A DNA stretch of 64,000 nucleotides from an uncultured Gammaproteobacteria bacterium (GTDB lineage: Bacteria > Pseudomonadota > Gammaproteobacteria > PS1 > Pseudothioglobaceae), in contig CAJVZH010000004.1 of assembly GCA_913020715.1 (NCBI GenBank), positions 1 through 64,000 on the forward strand. Direction: 5' to 3'. The notes beneath the pieces were generated by a model. It made no database searches and had not been told where the DNA came from. It saw nothing but the letters and a program-made list of their open reading frames with translations. Below, in pieces: positions 30,374-41,819 of this stretch. Within the stretch, counting starts at the first letter, position 1. Every line of letters starts with the position of its first letter. Made by a program: the position numbers and the translations under genes.

Positions 30374-30489
30374 TCTTCTTTATAATCCTGTTCTAGAACT
30401 CCCTTTTCTTTCAGCTGTTTTTCAAGTAACAGAACTTTTCCAAGCGCCGCCAAACCAAAAATAAACCCCATGATCCCTAAAGCCTCCAT
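30370..30489 (-). CDS. Small conserved-looking membrane-anchored protein (39 aa), not in ORF track
   Basis: ATG 30489 to TGA 30370 translates to MEALGIMGFIFGLAALGKVLLLEKQLKEKGVLEQDYKEE. ATGA overlap with the start of the downstream hydrolase; one TM plus a charged amphipathic tail. Confidence 0.6.
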   Translation of the reverse strand: MEALGIMGFIFGLAALGKVLLLEKQLKEKGVLEQDYKEE

Positions 30490-30541
30490 TACAACCTCTT
30501 TGCGTAACTAAATGGTAATTATAAGTCAAGCCAGACTCTGC

Positions 30542-30579
30542 AAAATTAACACTTTATTACATAAAATTAACACTTTATT
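30542..30579. repeat. Tandem direct repeat, 17-bp identical units at 21-bp period
   Basis: AAAATTAACACTTTATT at 30542-30558 and again at 30563-30579. Confidence 0.9.
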
Positions 30580-30669
30580 GATAACACTTCCAACCAATGG
30601 TAAGTTAAATTATGGATATCCTATTAGGTATATAATCCCCCTTCATTAGAGGGTCATTCTATTTACCGC

Positions 30670-31836
30670 ATGTTTCAATTGCCAAAAAACGTATGGATTT
30701 TATCGCTGAGCCTAGCGTTATTTATGTCGCTTGGTGTTTTTATTGTATTTGTTGGCGGCATAGTTGGTAACACACTGGCCACAACAAAAAGTCTAGCGAC
30801 TCTGCCAGTTGCTATGATCGTTGTAGGCACTGCAACTAGTATTGTGCCAGTTGTTCGATTAATGTCGATCTTTGGGCGAAGAAAAGTATTTTTAGGTGTG
30901 TGCCTCTTCACCATCACCTTAATTGGCCTGAGTATCTGTGCGCTAATAGTGAAATCTTTTGCTCTGTTTTGTGTTTCAAGTTTTGGTTTTGGCGCCACTA
31001 CAGCCACTATGAACCAGTTTCGCTTTGCAGCCATTGAAAGTGTTGATAAGGCCCAAATATCTACTGCTGCTGCAATAGTTCTTTTGGGGGGGCTAGTTTC
31101 CGCCTACCTTGGAACGGAAATTGCAACACTTGGCAAAGATTGGTTTGACGTGGAATTTACCGGCTCTTTCTTGTTGCTTGCACTTATGTTTGTTATAGCT
31201 TTTTGCCTTTTGCTACTGTTTAACCCTGCAAAAAAATTCAATGCAGAAAAGGATCGCTCAAAGCGTAAGTTAATTGAAATTATGAAGCAAAACGTTTTTA
31301 TTGTAGCCGTTTCTTCAGCGATTACTGGTTACGCTGTGATGAGCTTTATAATGACAGCCACGCCCGTCAGCATGCATGTGATGGATGGGTTTTCACTGGA
31401 GCAAACCAAGCATGTTATTCAAAGTCATGTAGTTGCCATGTTCCTACCGTCCTTATTCACCGCATTCATTGTTAAATATCTTGGTATTTCACGCATGCTA
31501 CTTGCTGGTGTCATTATCCTTTTTAGTGCCGTTTTTATTGCCTTCGTTGATCGCTCTCTGGGCAATTATTGGGTTGGGTTAATATTACTTGGACTGGGCT
31601 GGAATTTTCTATTTATTGGCGGCACAATCTTACTGCCACGAGCATACAATGAAAATGAAAAATTCAAAGTACAATCATTAAACGATTTTCTAATTTTTGG
31701 CTTTCAAGCAATGGCTGCACTATCGGCTGGCTGGTTCGTTTTTAACTACAGCTGGGAGATAACATTATTGTCGGTCGTGCCATTGTTGATGTTGCAACTC
31801 TTTCTGATTTTATGGTGGCTGAAGCGTGACTCTTAA
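30670..31836 (+). CDS. MFS transporter
   Basis: About 12 hydrophobic segments; FGRRKVFLGVCLFT loop motif between TM2 and TM3. Confidence 0.85.
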   Translation: MFQLPKNVWILSLSLALFMSLGVFIVFVGGIVGNTLATTKSLATLPVAMIVVGTATSIVPVVRLMSIFGRRKVFLGVCLFTITLIGLSICALIVKSFALFCVSSFGFGATTATMNQFRFAAIESVDKAQISTAAAIVLLGGLVSAYLGTEIATLGKDWFDVEFTGSFLLLALMFVIAFCLLLLFNPAKKFNAEKDRSKRKLIEIMKQNVFIVAVSSAITGYAVMSFIMTATPVSMHVMDGFSLEQTKHVIQSHVVAMFLPSLFTAFIVKYLGISRMLLAGVIILFSAVFIAFVDRSLGNYWVGLILLGLGWNFLFIGGTILLPRAYNENEKFKVQSLNDFLIFGFQAMAALSAGWFVFNYSWEITLLSVVPLLMLQLFLILWWLKRDS

Positions 31837-31917
31837 GGGATCGAGTAGTAGTGAAAATTCATTGATTTTTCCCAGTCTTTAGGGTAAAGTGCCGGTCTTT
31901 TCCGGGGGGGATAAATA

Positions 31918-32745
31918 ATGCTTACAATAGAAAAAATCACTGGCGCAATTGGTGCCGAAATATCGGGCGTGTCTCTTAACAATGATCTGACAACCGAGGT
32001 CTGTAATGAGATCTATGAAGCGCTTATTGACAACCAAGTCATCTTTTTCCGTAATCAAGACATAACACCTGAAGTACACATACAGCTTGCTGAAAGCTTT
32101 GGTGAGCCCGAACCTCCACATCCGGTTTACCCGCACGTTGAGGGTTATAAAAATATCGTGCTGTTGAAAAGTGGTGGTGGCAGTGTGCCAGACACCAATG
32201 ATTGGCACAAAGATCTAACTTTTCAAGCCAACCCGCCATTTACCACAATTTTACACGGCGTTAATGTGCCAGAAATTGGAGGGGATACACTTTGGGCCAG
32301 TACCAGCGCAGCTTATGACAACTTGCCAGATGCATGGAAGACGCACCTTGAGGGACTGGAGGCAATGCACGATATGGGTACCTTTAGAAACGATTTTTAC
32401 AAAAAAGGCGGCATTGAAGCGGTTAATAACGCCCTCAAAGATACCGGTTCAGCGGTGCACAAAATTATCGACACTCACCCTGTAAGTGGTCTGAAGTACA
32501 TCAATGTCAATCAATCTTTTACCCGTCACATTGTTGGCATGATTCAAGGTGAGAGTGATAGGATTTTGCACTACTTGTACCAGCATATGGCCAAGCCGGA
32601 ATTCCAAGTGCGTTTTCGCTGGCGCAATAACTCGATTGCTGTTTGGGATAACCGTATCACTCATCATTACGCAGTTTGTGATTACCTACCAAACATTCGT
32701 CATATGCAGCGCATCACTGTTTTGAATGATAAAAGGGTTGTGTAA
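31918..32745 (+). CDS. TauD/TfdA family dioxygenase
   Basis: IGAEISGVSLNNDL; NDWHKDLTF (HxD); GGDTLWAS; WDNRITHHYAVCDY. Confidence 0.93.
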   Translation: MLTIEKITGAIGAEISGVSLNNDLTTEVCNEIYEALIDNQVIFFRNQDITPEVHIQLAESFGEPEPPHPVYPHVEGYKNIVLLKSGGGSVPDTNDWHKDLTFQANPPFTTILHGVNVPEIGGDTLWASTSAAYDNLPDAWKTHLEGLEAMHDMGTFRNDFYKKGGIEAVNNALKDTGSAVHKIIDTHPVSGLKYINVNQSFTRHIVGMIQGESDRILHYLYQHMAKPEFQVRFRWRNNSIAVWDNRITHHYAVCDYLPNIRHMQRITVLNDKRVV

Positions 32746-32749
32746 AGAT

Positions 32750-32786
32750 CTGATTTAGAGTTTTTGAAAAGCTAACTCTAAATCAG
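32750..32786. terminator. Perfect 13-bp hairpin at convergent tauD-like/metC junction (possible terminator)
   Basis: CTGATTTAGAGTT (32750-32762) and AACTCTAAATCAG (32774-32786). It overlaps the last metC codons; there is no strong U tract. Confidence 0.45.
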
Positions 32787-33909
32787 CCTTCAGGTCTTTT
32801 GCGTTTTCTAAGCCAATATTTAAGCGAATTAAGTGCTTGCCGTCATGACTCCACTCGCCGCCTCGCTTAAACTTGCCGGCAGTAATTAAACTCTTAAAAC
32901 CGCCCCAGCTAAATCCAAGTCCAAACATATTGAGCGAGTTGACAAAACTACCAATATGTTCAACGCTATAGTTTTTCTTAAAAGTGAAGGCAAAAAGCCC
33001 TGCTGCGCCCGTATAGTCCCTTTTCCATAAGTCGTGTTGCGGGTGAGAAGCAAGCCCTGGATGTATAACTTTATCCACCAATTCATGGCCTTCAAGCCAT
33101 CTTGCAATCTCGTATGCTGATGTTTCATGCGCCTTAAGGCGCACTTCCAGCGTTCGCAGTCCGCGCAAAGCCAAGTAGCAATCGTGAGGGTTTGTGTAGT
33201 TTTCTAGGGAGTGATAAAAAGCATCAAAAGTAGCAGCGTATTTTTTATTGACCGTTGCCACGCCCATCAGCAAGTCAGAATATCCACAAATATACTTGGT
33301 TGCCGAATGAATCGAAACATCAACACCTAAATCAAGTGGCTTAAGGTGCAGGGGCGTCGCCCAAGTATTGTCGATCACAGTAATGATATTCCTTTCGCTG
33401 GCAATTTTTGTAATCGCACGAATGTCTTGAATCTCGAATGTATTGGAACCTGGTGACTCGAGAAAAATCAACTTCGTTTTATCAGTAATCTGGCTCTCAA
33501 TTTCACCGCCGACATCGGAGGCAATTGAAGTGATTTTCACACCATACTTTGCCAACACCTTATGGCAAAATCTTGCTGTTGGCCCGTAAACATTATCACA
33601 AAGCAATATTTCATCGCCGCCCTGAGTAAACGTCATGAAGGTGTTGATAATAGCACTAATACCTGAAGGGAATGCCTTTGTTGTGTGACCATTCTCAAGC
33701 CGACAAAATGCTTCTTCAAAAGCCTTTTGTGTCGCCAATCCACCGGTGCCATAAGTTACCCCAGGATACTCACCACTCTGTGCTGCAAGCATGTCTTCAT
33801 AGTTCTCAAATAAGACAGTAGAGCCGCTCTGAACAGCGGGATTAATGGTGGTTATTTTCTTACCACCATGGCTATCACTATAATCATGCCATCCGATTGT
33901 TTCACTCAT
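32755..33909 (-). CDS. metC: Cystathionine beta-lyase (Cys/Met metabolism PLP-dependent enzyme)
   Basis: VDVSIHSATKYICGYSDLLMGV PLP-lysine motif; NTWATPLHLKPLDLG. Confidence 0.92.
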   Translation of the reverse strand: MSETIGWHDYSDSHGGKKITTINPAVQSGSTVLFENYEDMLAAQSGEYPGVTYGTGGLATQKAFEEAFCRLENGHTTKAFPSGISAIINTFMTFTQGGDEILLCDNVYGPTARFCHKVLAKYGVKITSIASDVGGEIESQITDKTKLIFLESPGSNTFEIQDIRAITKIASERNIITVIDNTWATPLHLKPLDLGVDVSIHSATKYICGYSDLLMGVATVNKKYAATFDAFYHSLENYTNPHDCYLALRGLRTLEVRLKAHETSAYEIARWLEGHELVDKVIHPGLASHPQHDLWKRDYTGAAGLFAFTFKKNYSVEHIGSFVNSLNMFGLGFSWGGFKSLITAGKFKRGGEWSHDGKHLIRLNIGLENAKDLKADLELAFQKL

Positions 33910-33980
33910 GACTCAAATAGACTTATAAAAGTCGCTAATAATAAGGTAAATATTGAATCCTGTCTAGTTACTTGTGGAGC

Positions 33981-36900
33981 TTACAGACAAATCAACTTGG
34001 GAATGGCGGGACAATATATTGCTGCTTTTACAGGCAGTTGAAAAATACCTTCAAGGACCCCTTGATAATGGCACAACTGCTCTTGATGTTGTTTTTTTAT
34101 ACGCCCAATAAAAACATCCGATGGTTCTCCAAGTGCAGGCGAGGCAGTTTTAAAGTCGACAATCCACAAAATACCTTTTTCAACAAATAATCGATCAATA
34201 ATAATTGAACCCTCAGCACTACCAAACTCTGCCTCTACTTGGGTGCTGTCTCTTTTTTGAAAGAGCCAATCGAATGTCGAGTCTTTTTTGGTGTTATCCA
34301 GCAACCTCAGTATTGTCTCGCTTTGAAGGTCCCGCAATGCACTCGACACGCCAAGCTGCAATAACTTTGCATCTATGCTTTTTCGATCGGGCGCAAAAAT
34401 CTCAAACTCGAGATAACGATGAACAACTGTACCCAGAGCACTTTGATACTTTAAATCAAGATTTTGTGACAAATTAAACGACTCGTCAGCAATGTCCGGA
34501 TTAATATTGTCAACAATTGGGAGAGGTTCATAGCGTACTAACTGAGGGGGCTCGGCATCTTTCTTTGTATTCTCAGTAGGCGCCGTCGGCATGTTCATTG
34601 AATTTTTGAAAAAAGGCAAAATAAAATTTAACAAAGTATTTTTTGCCGACTCTTTATCTTCGTTCACATGTCCAAGCAAGTGAATTTTCTTTTTTGCGCG
34701 ACTCATTGCAACGTATAGCAGTCGCATCATTTCAAAATGATTTTGCTTTTTATCTAGATGCTTGAGATAGACGTACGTTTTGCTTTCATTTTTGTCAAAG
34801 GCCGACTTAATCGGCGCTAGTAACAAATCTCTATTCGCCAAGGCCTTCAACTGTATCAGCGGCGATGTGTCGGATTTTCCCGCCCTCCCAAGCCCTGGCA
34901 TGATGACAACATCAAACTCCAGCCCTTTGGCTTGATGAATGGTCATTAGTTTAACTCGCGCTACATGGGAAGGGGCGTACAACTCTGCGAGCATTGCTTC
35001 TATTGGCTCGAGCGCCAAACTATCGAGAGATTCACAGTGATGCAAAATACCGAGGAATTGAGATTTAATACTGCGCTTTTCATCGCTTAAACTTTTTTGT
35101 GGATCAAGCTTATCAAGAGCGCCGCTAAAGCGTTCAACAAAAGAAAATCGCCCATCACTTTGAATTGCGTTAGCAAGAATTGGCCACACAACTTGTACGC
35201 GCTGGTTTGCGTCACCACTCAAATTCTCAATGATATTATCATCACTTAACTGATGATAAACAGTCATCTCATCTGATTCACCAAGGATTAATAAATCTTT
35301 AAGAAGCAAGCCACACCAGGGGGAGCGAAGCAATGCTAACCAAGCAAGTTTATCGCCAAGTGACAGCATAGCGCGCGTCAAACTAAGTAGATCTCGAGTG
35401 AATAAGTGCGAACGAAGAGGGGTTGTTTTAACCGCCTCGTAATCAATGCCATTCAACTGAAAGGCGCTGACAATGCCCTCAAGATGGCTTCTCGAACGAA
35501 CTAAAACCGCTATCTCATCGACGGAATTATCAGTAAGGGTGCCTTGAACAATCTCGCATACTTGCATCGCCTCCTGCTCTGCCATACCAGATAAAAACGG
35601 ATAAAAACAAACGGTATTGTCATTGGTTTGCTCTGAGAGTGATTGAGAATGAGCGTAATGAATAGCGCCATTAACAACATTATCGTTGTTGGGGAAAATG
35701 GCTGAAAAATATCGATTGTTAGAATCAACAATGCTCTTAATTGATCTAAAATTGGTATTAAGTTGCAGGTATTTTAGACTAATGTCTGCAATTCCATTTT
35801 CTTTTACCTGTAGGAAGATGCCCACTTGACTCTCTCTAAAACGATAAATAGACTGCATCGGGTCGCCTACTAAAAACAGAGTTTTTCCAGAGTCATCCTG
35901 CCAATTAGACAGCAGTTTTTCTATTAAAGAAAATTGTGAGTAAGACGTGTCTTGAAACTCATCAATTAACAAATGCTCAATCTTGTAATCCAAAAATAAA
36001 GCAACATCAGCAACCCCCGATAAGTCGTTTAATTTCTCTGCCGCATTAAGACCCACCTCGGCAAAATCGAAGACATTATTGGTCACAAATAAAAGCTTTA
36101 ATTGGGCAACAGCGAGCTTCAATACTTGGCTGATATTTCTCAGGACTTGATGATCCGCCTCGTTATGACGCAACTCTGGCAATAAAGTCAACTCAAATAA
36201 AGCCTCTCTTAATTCATCCTCAGGACTGAGTTTTTCAAGTATTGCAATAAAGGCTTGTTTTTGCCCCTTTAACGCAGGATCAAAGCCTTGCCTCTTGTTA
36301 ACGGTTTTGCGCCATTGACCTTTTGATGTTAGACACAAATTTGTCAATCCAATCCAGGCATCTAACACCTTAATATTAGCCTCTGGCAGTGCATTGACAA
36401 CTAATTCATTCGCTTGTATCGCCTCAAAAAAATCTTCATCAAAAAAACTTAAGGTAATGGCCTCTAATTTCAGTAAATGCTCACTAATGATTTTTTGCGC
36501 GGTTCGCTCTAATACATCAATCTCAAGCGCACCTTGCTGATAAAGCCTTGGTAACCACTGTTCACGCTTGGCAAGCATTTGCGTCAACAGTCGATAAAAC
36601 TTCTCAACATGATTGTCCAGGTGCAACAATACGCTAGCTATCGACTCTTGAAACTCGTCGTCTTCTAAAAGTTTAAAAGTGTTTTCTGCCGCACTGCGAT
36701 AAAGCGCCTCATATTCATAGCGATCGGCCATTACTCTGGGTGGGATCAACTGCTCAACCGTTGGGTATTTTGAGACAATCAAACTCGAGAGTGCATCGAT
36801 CGTGCCTATTTTGACTCGGGACGGGTTATTTAAAAGATCCCAGCCTAGTTTGCGAGATTGCACAAGCGCCTTAGTAGCCAACTCAAAAGTTTTAAGCTTG

Positions 36901-37154
36901 TGAGGCTCTTGAGGCGGGGCTAGATTTGCGTCACTCAAATACTGTAGAACGCGATGCTTGAGTTCGTCTGCCGCTTTGTTAGTGAAGGTCATTGCCAAAA
37001 TGTTTTCTGGCTGTCCAATTTCCCCTAAAAGACTTAAATAGCGCTGAGTCAGTAATTCAGTTTTTCCGGAACCTGCTGGCGCTTGGACGATAAAGGAGTC
37101 GCGGACATCGAGCGCTTGCTCTCTTTGTTTGTTATCAGCCGAGACCTCATTCAC
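33981..37154 (-). CDS. UvrD/RecB-family helicase-nuclease (AddA-like exonuclease subunit)
   Basis: [19 protein letters not shown] Walker [49 protein letters not shown]-terminal RecB-type nuclease WIVDFKTA. Confidence 0.93.
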   Translation of the reverse strand: MNEVSADNKQREQALDVRDSFIVQAPAGSGKTELLTQRYLSLLGEIGQPENILAMTFTNKAADELKHRVLQYLSDANLAPPQEPHKLKTFELATKALVQSRKLGWDLLNNPSRVKIGTIDALSSLIVSKYPTVEQLIPPRVMADRYEYEALYRSAAENTFKLLEDDEFQESIASVLLHLDNHVEKFYRLLTQMLAKREQWLPRLYQQGALEIDVLERTAQKIISEHLLKLEAITLSFFDEDFFEAIQANELVVNALPEANIKVLDAWIGLTNLCLTSKGQWRKTVNKRQGFDPALKGQKQAFIAILEKLSPEDELREALFELTLLPELRHNEADHQVLRNISQVLKLAVAQLKLLFVTNNVFDFAEVGLNAAEKLNDLSGVADVALFLDYKIEHLLIDEFQDTSYSQFSLIEKLLSNWQDDSGKTLFLVGDPMQSIYRFRESQVGIFLQVKENGIADISLKYLQLNTNFRSIKSIVDSNNRYFSAIFPNNDNVVNGAIHYAHSQSLSEQTNDNTVCFYPFLSGMAEQEAMQVCEIVQGTLTDNSVDEIAVLVRSRSHLEGIVSAFQLNGIDYEAVKTTPLRSHLFTRDLLSLTRAMLSLGDKLAWLALLRSPWCGLLLKDLLILGESDEMTVYHQLSDDNIIENLSGDANQRVQVVWPILANAIQSDGRFSFVERFSGALDKLDPQKSLSDEKRSIKSQFLGILHHCESLDSLALEPIEAMLAELYAPSHVARVKLMTIHQAKGLEFDVVIMPGLGRAGKSDTSPLIQLKALANRDLLLAPIKSAFDKNESKTYVYLKHLDKKQNHFEMMRLLYVAMSRAKKKIHLLGHVNEDKESAKNTLLNFILPFFKNSMNMPTAPTENTKKDAEPPQLVRYEPLPIVDNINPDIADESFNLSQNLDLKYQSALGTVVHRYLEFEIFAPDRKSIDAKLLQLGVSSALRDLQSETILRLLDNTKKDSTFDWLFQKRDSTQVEAEFGSAEGSIIIDRLFVEKGILWIVDFKTASPALGEPSDVFIGRIKKQHQEQLCHYQGVLEGIFQLPVKAAIYCPAIPKLICL

Positions 37155-38899
37155 ATTGATTCTGGCGCACTCACCCCTAATAAAGACAAGCCATTCACCA
37201 GCACTTGTTTGCTAGCGACAACCAGAGCAAGCCTAGCTTGCGTCAAAGGCTCATCGTCCACCAAGAAAAGGCAGGCGTTGTAGTAGCTGTGAAAACACGA
37301 CGCCAAATCTTTCAAATAATACGCCAACTGATGCGGCTCGTATTGCAATGCCGAAGACTCGACTACGCCCTTATAGCGACTCAGCTCCTTTAACAGAGAT
37401 TTTTCGCTTTCTTCAACAAGCAGAGATAAATCTGCATCACTGGCATTCACTGTAATTTCTTTTTCGTCGGCTTGCTTAAGCACCGAGCAAATCCTAGCGT
37501 GTGCGTATTGAATATAAAACACGGGATTTTCATTGGTTTTTGCTTTGGCTAAATCAAGATCGAAATCCATGTGCTGTTCTGACCGCCTCATCACATAGAA
37601 AAAACGTGCCGCATCGTTACCGACTTCATTGCGCAACTCTTCAAGCGTTACAAACGAACCACTACGAGTTGACATTTGAACTTTTTTGCCGCCGCGATAC
37701 AAGTTGGCAAATTGCACCAACAAAATTTCTAGCTTTTCGGGGTCGTGATTAAGCGCCGCAATAGAGGCTTTTACTCTGGCGATATAGCCGTGATGGTCAG
37801 CACCCCAAATGTTGACAACCTTGTCATAGCCACGATCAAACTTTTCTAAATGATAGGCGATATCAGAGGCGAAATAAGTGTGTATACCGTTATCTCTAAC
37901 AACCACTCGATCTTTCTCGTCATCGTAATCCGTTGTCTTAAACCACAAAGCGCCGTCTTTTTCGTAGATGTGGCCAGTTTTTTGCAAAGTATCGGTGGTG
38001 CCTTTAGCCAAGCCACTGTCAATCAGAGACTGCTCTGAAAACCATTGCTGATAGTCAACACCAAATTCAGCTAAATCGCTTTTAATGCCGCCAAGAATCG
38101 AATCAATTCCCACTCTGAAAACAGCCTGATATCCTTCGCCTAATAGCTGCTTAGAGCGAGCAACAAGTGCATCGATGTGCGCCTCTTTGTCGCCACCTTC
38201 GGCTTCGTCTTTGCAAATATCCTCAAACAATCCTGCAGCACTTTTGCGCCAGCGCTCGCCATACTCAGCGACAACACTTTTGGCAATATCTTGAATATAA
38301 TCACCCTGATAGCCATTGTCTGGGAACCTTAGTTCTTCGCCAAAAATAGACAAATAGCGCAGAAAGATACTGACGGTTAGAATATCCATTTGCCTGCCGG
38401 CATCATTGACATAATATTCGTTATCAACTTCAAAACCCACGGCTCGCATAAGATTAGCGATCGTTGCGCCATAAGCCGCACCTCGACCATGACCAACATG
38501 CAGTGGGCCCGTTGGATTGGCAGAAACAAACTCAAGTAGGACTCTTTTGCCCATGCCCACATCAGAAAGTCCGTAGTCATCGGCAGATGTCAATATTTCA
38601 GTGACGATAGCACTGCTTGACGCATCAGACAAAAAGAAATTGATAAATCCAGGGCCGGCAATTTCAGTTTTTCTGATTAGCGGCGAATTACTGAGTTTGG
38701 CGATTATTTGCTCAGCCAGTACTTTTGGTGCACACTTTGCTTGCTTGGCTAGCATCAAGGCAACATTTGTTGCGTAATCACCGTGGGCCTTGTCTTTGGT
38801 GTGGTTTAATCGAACTTGAGTAGGCAATTCACTAATAACGCCATCAGCCAACAACGCGCTCAAACTTTGAATAAGTAACTCTTGTAACTGTTCTTTCAT
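37151..38899 (-). CDS. argS: Arginine--tRNA ligase
   Basis: [22 protein letters not shown] (HIGH); [19 protein letters not shown]-type C-terminus. Confidence 0.98.
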   Translation of the reverse strand: MKEQLQELLIQSLSALLADGVISELPTQVRLNHTKDKAHGDYATNVALMLAKQAKCAPKVLAEQIIAKLSNSPLIRKTEIAGPGFINFFLSDASSSAIVTEILTSADDYGLSDVGMGKRVLLEFVSANPTGPLHVGHGRGAAYGATIANLMRAVGFEVDNEYYVNDAGRQMDILTVSIFLRYLSIFGEELRFPDNGYQGDYIQDIAKSVVAEYGERWRKSAAGLFEDICKDEAEGGDKEAHIDALVARSKQLLGEGYQAVFRVGIDSILGGIKSDLAEFGVDYQQWFSEQSLIDSGLAKGTTDTLQKTGHIYEKDGALWFKTTDYDDEKDRVVVRDNGIHTYFASDIAYHLEKFDRGYDKVVNIWGADHHGYIARVKASIAALNHDPEKLEILLVQFANLYRGGKKVQMSTRSGSFVTLEELRNEVGNDAARFFYVMRRSEQHMDFDLDLAKAKTNENPVFYIQYAHARICSVLKQADEKEITVNASDADLSLLVEESEKSLLKELSRYKGVVESSALQYEPHQLAYYLKDLASCFHSYYNACLFLVDDEPLTQARLALVVASKQVLVNGLSLLGVSAPESM

Positions 38900-39002
38900 A
38901 TCACCTGCAGGATTGTATTTCGACCGAATATAGCCAACATTTTAGTTTATCTAGATGTTAAATTCTCAAAATGTCTGACTATGCTGGTACATTTAACGAA
39001 GT

Positions 39003-41738
39003 TTAATGCGCCTCTTGCCAATTATCGGCAATGCCAACATCAACCACCAATGGAATATCCAGCTCTACAGCGTCTTCCATCTTGGTGCGAATCACCTCTG
39101 CGTAAACCTGTGCTTTGTCAGTGGGCATTTCAAACACCAGTTCATCGTGCACTTGCATTAGCATCTGAACGCCGTTATTCTCGGCGTCGATCCATGCTTG
39201 AATATCCAGCATAGCTTTTTTAATAATGTCGGCTGAAGAGCCTTGCATCGGTGCGTTAATTGCCGTGCGCAGGGCGTGCTGTTGCAGCATTTTATTCTTA
39301 GCGTTAACTTGCGGCAAGTACAGTCGTCTTCCTTCAATCGTCTCGACAAAGCCCAGCTCTTTGGCCTTTTCTTTGGTGGAATCCATATACTTCAGAACGC
39401 CAGGATAATTTTCAAAATAGGCGTCGATATACTCTTTCGCCTCAGTGCGCGAAACATCAATTTGTTTAGCCAGGCCAAAGGCGCTCATGCCGTAAATCAG
39501 ACCAAAGTTAATTGCCTTGGCATTGCGACGCTGATCTTTACTGACCTCATTCAGTGGCGTGGCGAACATTTGCGCAGCGGTCGCACTATGAACATCAACA
39601 TTGTTGTTAAAGGCCTCCACAAGACTTTTGTCTTTAGAAATATGCGCCATAATTCTCAGCTCAATCTGAGAATAGTCTGCGGCAACGATTATATTGCCTT
39701 CACTTGCTACGAAAGCACTGCGAATGCGCGCGCCCTGTTCAGAGCGAATCGGAATATTCTGCAAGTTCGGCTTCGAGGAGGACAGTCGCCCAGTGGCTGT
39801 TACCGCTTGGTGATACGATGTGTGCAAGCGCCCCGTTCGGGCATTAATTTGCCTTGGCAAGGCCTCAAGGTAGGTCGAATTTAATTTTGTCAGTGTTCGG
39901 TACGACATAATCAAATCCACCAAAGGATGGTCGAGTAATTTTAGCGCCTCTTCGTTAGTAGATGGCTGGCCCTTGGGTGTTTTCTTCTTGGGCTCGAGTC
40001 CAAGACCTTCCTCGCTAAAAAGTATTTGTTGAATTTGTTTTGGCGATTCTAAATTAAACTCATCACCCGCAATGTCAAAAGCTTGCGCTTGAATCTTAGC
40101 CATTTCGGCTTTTATTTGCACCTGTTGATTGTACAAAGAAGCCACATCAATCAGCGCGCCATTGCGCTCAAGCTTGAGCATGATTTTTACCAGTGGCAAC
40201 TCCAGCGTTCGGTACAAGGTTTGCAATTTAGGGTATTGGCCCATTTTTTCTTCTAGAACTTTATTCAGCTCATGGGTAACAATAACGTCCTCACAAGCAT
40301 ATGGTGCTGCTTGATCAAGGCTGACTTCATTAAAACTGAGTTGTTTTTTTCCTTTACCAGCAACATCAGAGAAATGTATGGTTGTATGACCCAAGTAAAA
40401 CTCAGACAAATCATCCATATTGTGTCGCGTTGCCACCGAATTGAGGCAGTACGACTTAACCATGGTGTCATCAACAATACCATTTAAATCGATATCAACG
40501 TTGGCCAACACATGGGCATCATATTTTAGGTTTTGACCAATTTTGCCAATCTTAGCATTTTCAAGAATGGGTTTGAGAGACGTCAAAGTCGCTTGCCTTG
40601 ATAATTGTGCTGGCGCATCTATGTAGTCATGCGCAACCGGAAGATAGTAACTTTGTTTGTCGATTAAAAAGACGAAGCCAACAATTTGCGCCTCCATATA
40701 ATCCAGACTATTAGTCTCCAAATCAAAGACAAACGATTTACAAGCCATCAATTGCTTTAATAAATCGTCAAAGTCGCTTTGGCTAAGAATAAGATTTTGC
40801 GAGTAGCCTTGCAGTAATTCACTGTTCTCGAGGATTTTTTCCTCAACTTCAGTTGGCGCTTCAACTTGGGCTGTTGCTGGCGCTTGTCCCGCATCACCCA
40901 ATTGTCTTAGCCACATAGAAAAGCCGTATTCTTGGTAGAGCTCGGCAAGTGCCGCCGAGTCTTCGCCAGGCTCTTCGGAGAAAATATCAATGGGGATTTC
41001 AACATCAAATTTAAGTTGTACTAGCCTGTTTGACAACGCCAAAAGATCAAAAGAGGCGCGCAGCTTTTCACCTACTTTGCCACCTACTTTGTCAGCATTG
41101 GCCTTAACACCTGCAAGATTACTGTAAGCACCCAACCATTTGGCAGCAGTTTTTGGCCCAACACTAGGCACTCCAGGAATATTATCGGCGCTATCGCCGG
41201 TAAGTGCCAACAAGTCAGAAACTTGATGCGGCTCAACACCCATCTTTTCTTTAACAAGAGCATCATCATAAAGCTTACCCTTCATGTCCAATTGCTTGAC
41301 GTTGTCACTGACCAATTGAAATAAATCTTTATCGCCACTGGCAACAATGGTGGCTATTTTTTTTGCATCGGCTTGTGCCGCCAATGTCGCAATGACATCG
41401 TCTGCTTCAACACCATCGACACAGAGAAAATGAAAGCCCATTGCTCGAACCATTTTATAAAGTGGCTCGATTTGAATAATCAGGTCATCCTCTGCAGGCT
41501 TCCGGTGGGCTTTATACTCAGAATACATTTCGTGGCGGAAGTTTGAGCCTTTGGCGTCAAAAATCATTATGATTTTTGCCCCGCTGTATTGGCGCTGCAG
41601 ATGCTTTATGGCGTTAATGACGCCAAACATCGCTCCAGTGGGAAAGCCCGAATCGTTGCTTAAATTTTGAGAAAGTGTTGAGAAGTACGAGCGGAATAAA
41701 AATGCAGATCCGTCGACTAGAATAAGTTGGTGAGCCAT
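39003..41738 (-). CDS. polA: DNA polymerase I
   Basis: 911 aa; 5'-3' exonuclease domain, FVFDLETNSLD exonuclease motif, DYSQIELRIMAHIS, RRNAKAINFGLIYGMS, MQVHDELVFE. Confidence 0.98.
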   Translation of the reverse strand: MAHQLILVDGSAFLFRSYFSTLSQNLSNDSGFPTGAMFGVINAIKHLQRQYSGAKIIMIFDAKGSNFRHEMYSEYKAHRKPAEDDLIIQIEPLYKMVRAMGFHFLCVDGVEADDVIATLAAQADAKKIATIVASGDKDLFQLVSDNVKQLDMKGKLYDDALVKEKMGVEPHQVSDLLALTGDSADNIPGVPSVGPKTAAKWLGAYSNLAGVKANADKVGGKVGEKLRASFDLLALSNRLVQLKFDVEIPIDIFSEEPGEDSAALAELYQEYGFSMWLRQLGDAGQAPATAQVEAPTEVEEKILENSELLQGYSQNLILSQSDFDDLLKQLMACKSFVFDLETNSLDYMEAQIVGFVFLIDKQSYYLPVAHDYIDAPAQLSRQATLTSLKPILENAKIGKIGQNLKYDAHVLANVDIDLNGIVDDTMVKSYCLNSVATRHNMDDLSEFYLGHTTIHFSDVAGKGKKQLSFNEVSLDQAAPYACEDVIVTHELNKVLEEKMGQYPKLQTLYRTLELPLVKIMLKLERNGALIDVASLYNQQVQIKAEMAKIQAQAFDIAGDEFNLESPKQIQQILFSEEGLGLEPKKKTPKGQPSTNEEALKLLDHPLVDLIMSYRTLTKLNSTYLEALPRQINARTGRLHTSYHQAVTATGRLSSSKPNLQNIPIRSEQGARIRSAFVASEGNIIVAADYSQIELRIMAHISKDKSLVEAFNNNVDVHSATAAQMFATPLNEVSKDQRRNAKAINFGLIYGMSAFGLAKQIDVSRTEAKEYIDAYFENYPGVLKYMDSTKEKAKELGFVETIEGRRLYLPQVNAKNKMLQQHALRTAINAPMQGSSADIIKKAMLDIQAWIDAENNGVQMLMQVHDELVFEMPTDKAQVYAEVIRTKMEDAVELDIPLVVDVGIADNWQEAH

Positions 41739-41819
41739 TACATAATTTTACCAACAATATCCTCAAGCCACAGCACAAAGCAATGCTTTTGCGCTTATCT
41801 AAAGATATAAAATATCAGC

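Noticed and set aside
39243-39884. 213-aa plus-strand ORF antisense to polA
   Set aside because: Spurious antisense frame over a strongly conserved gene; no recognisable motif.
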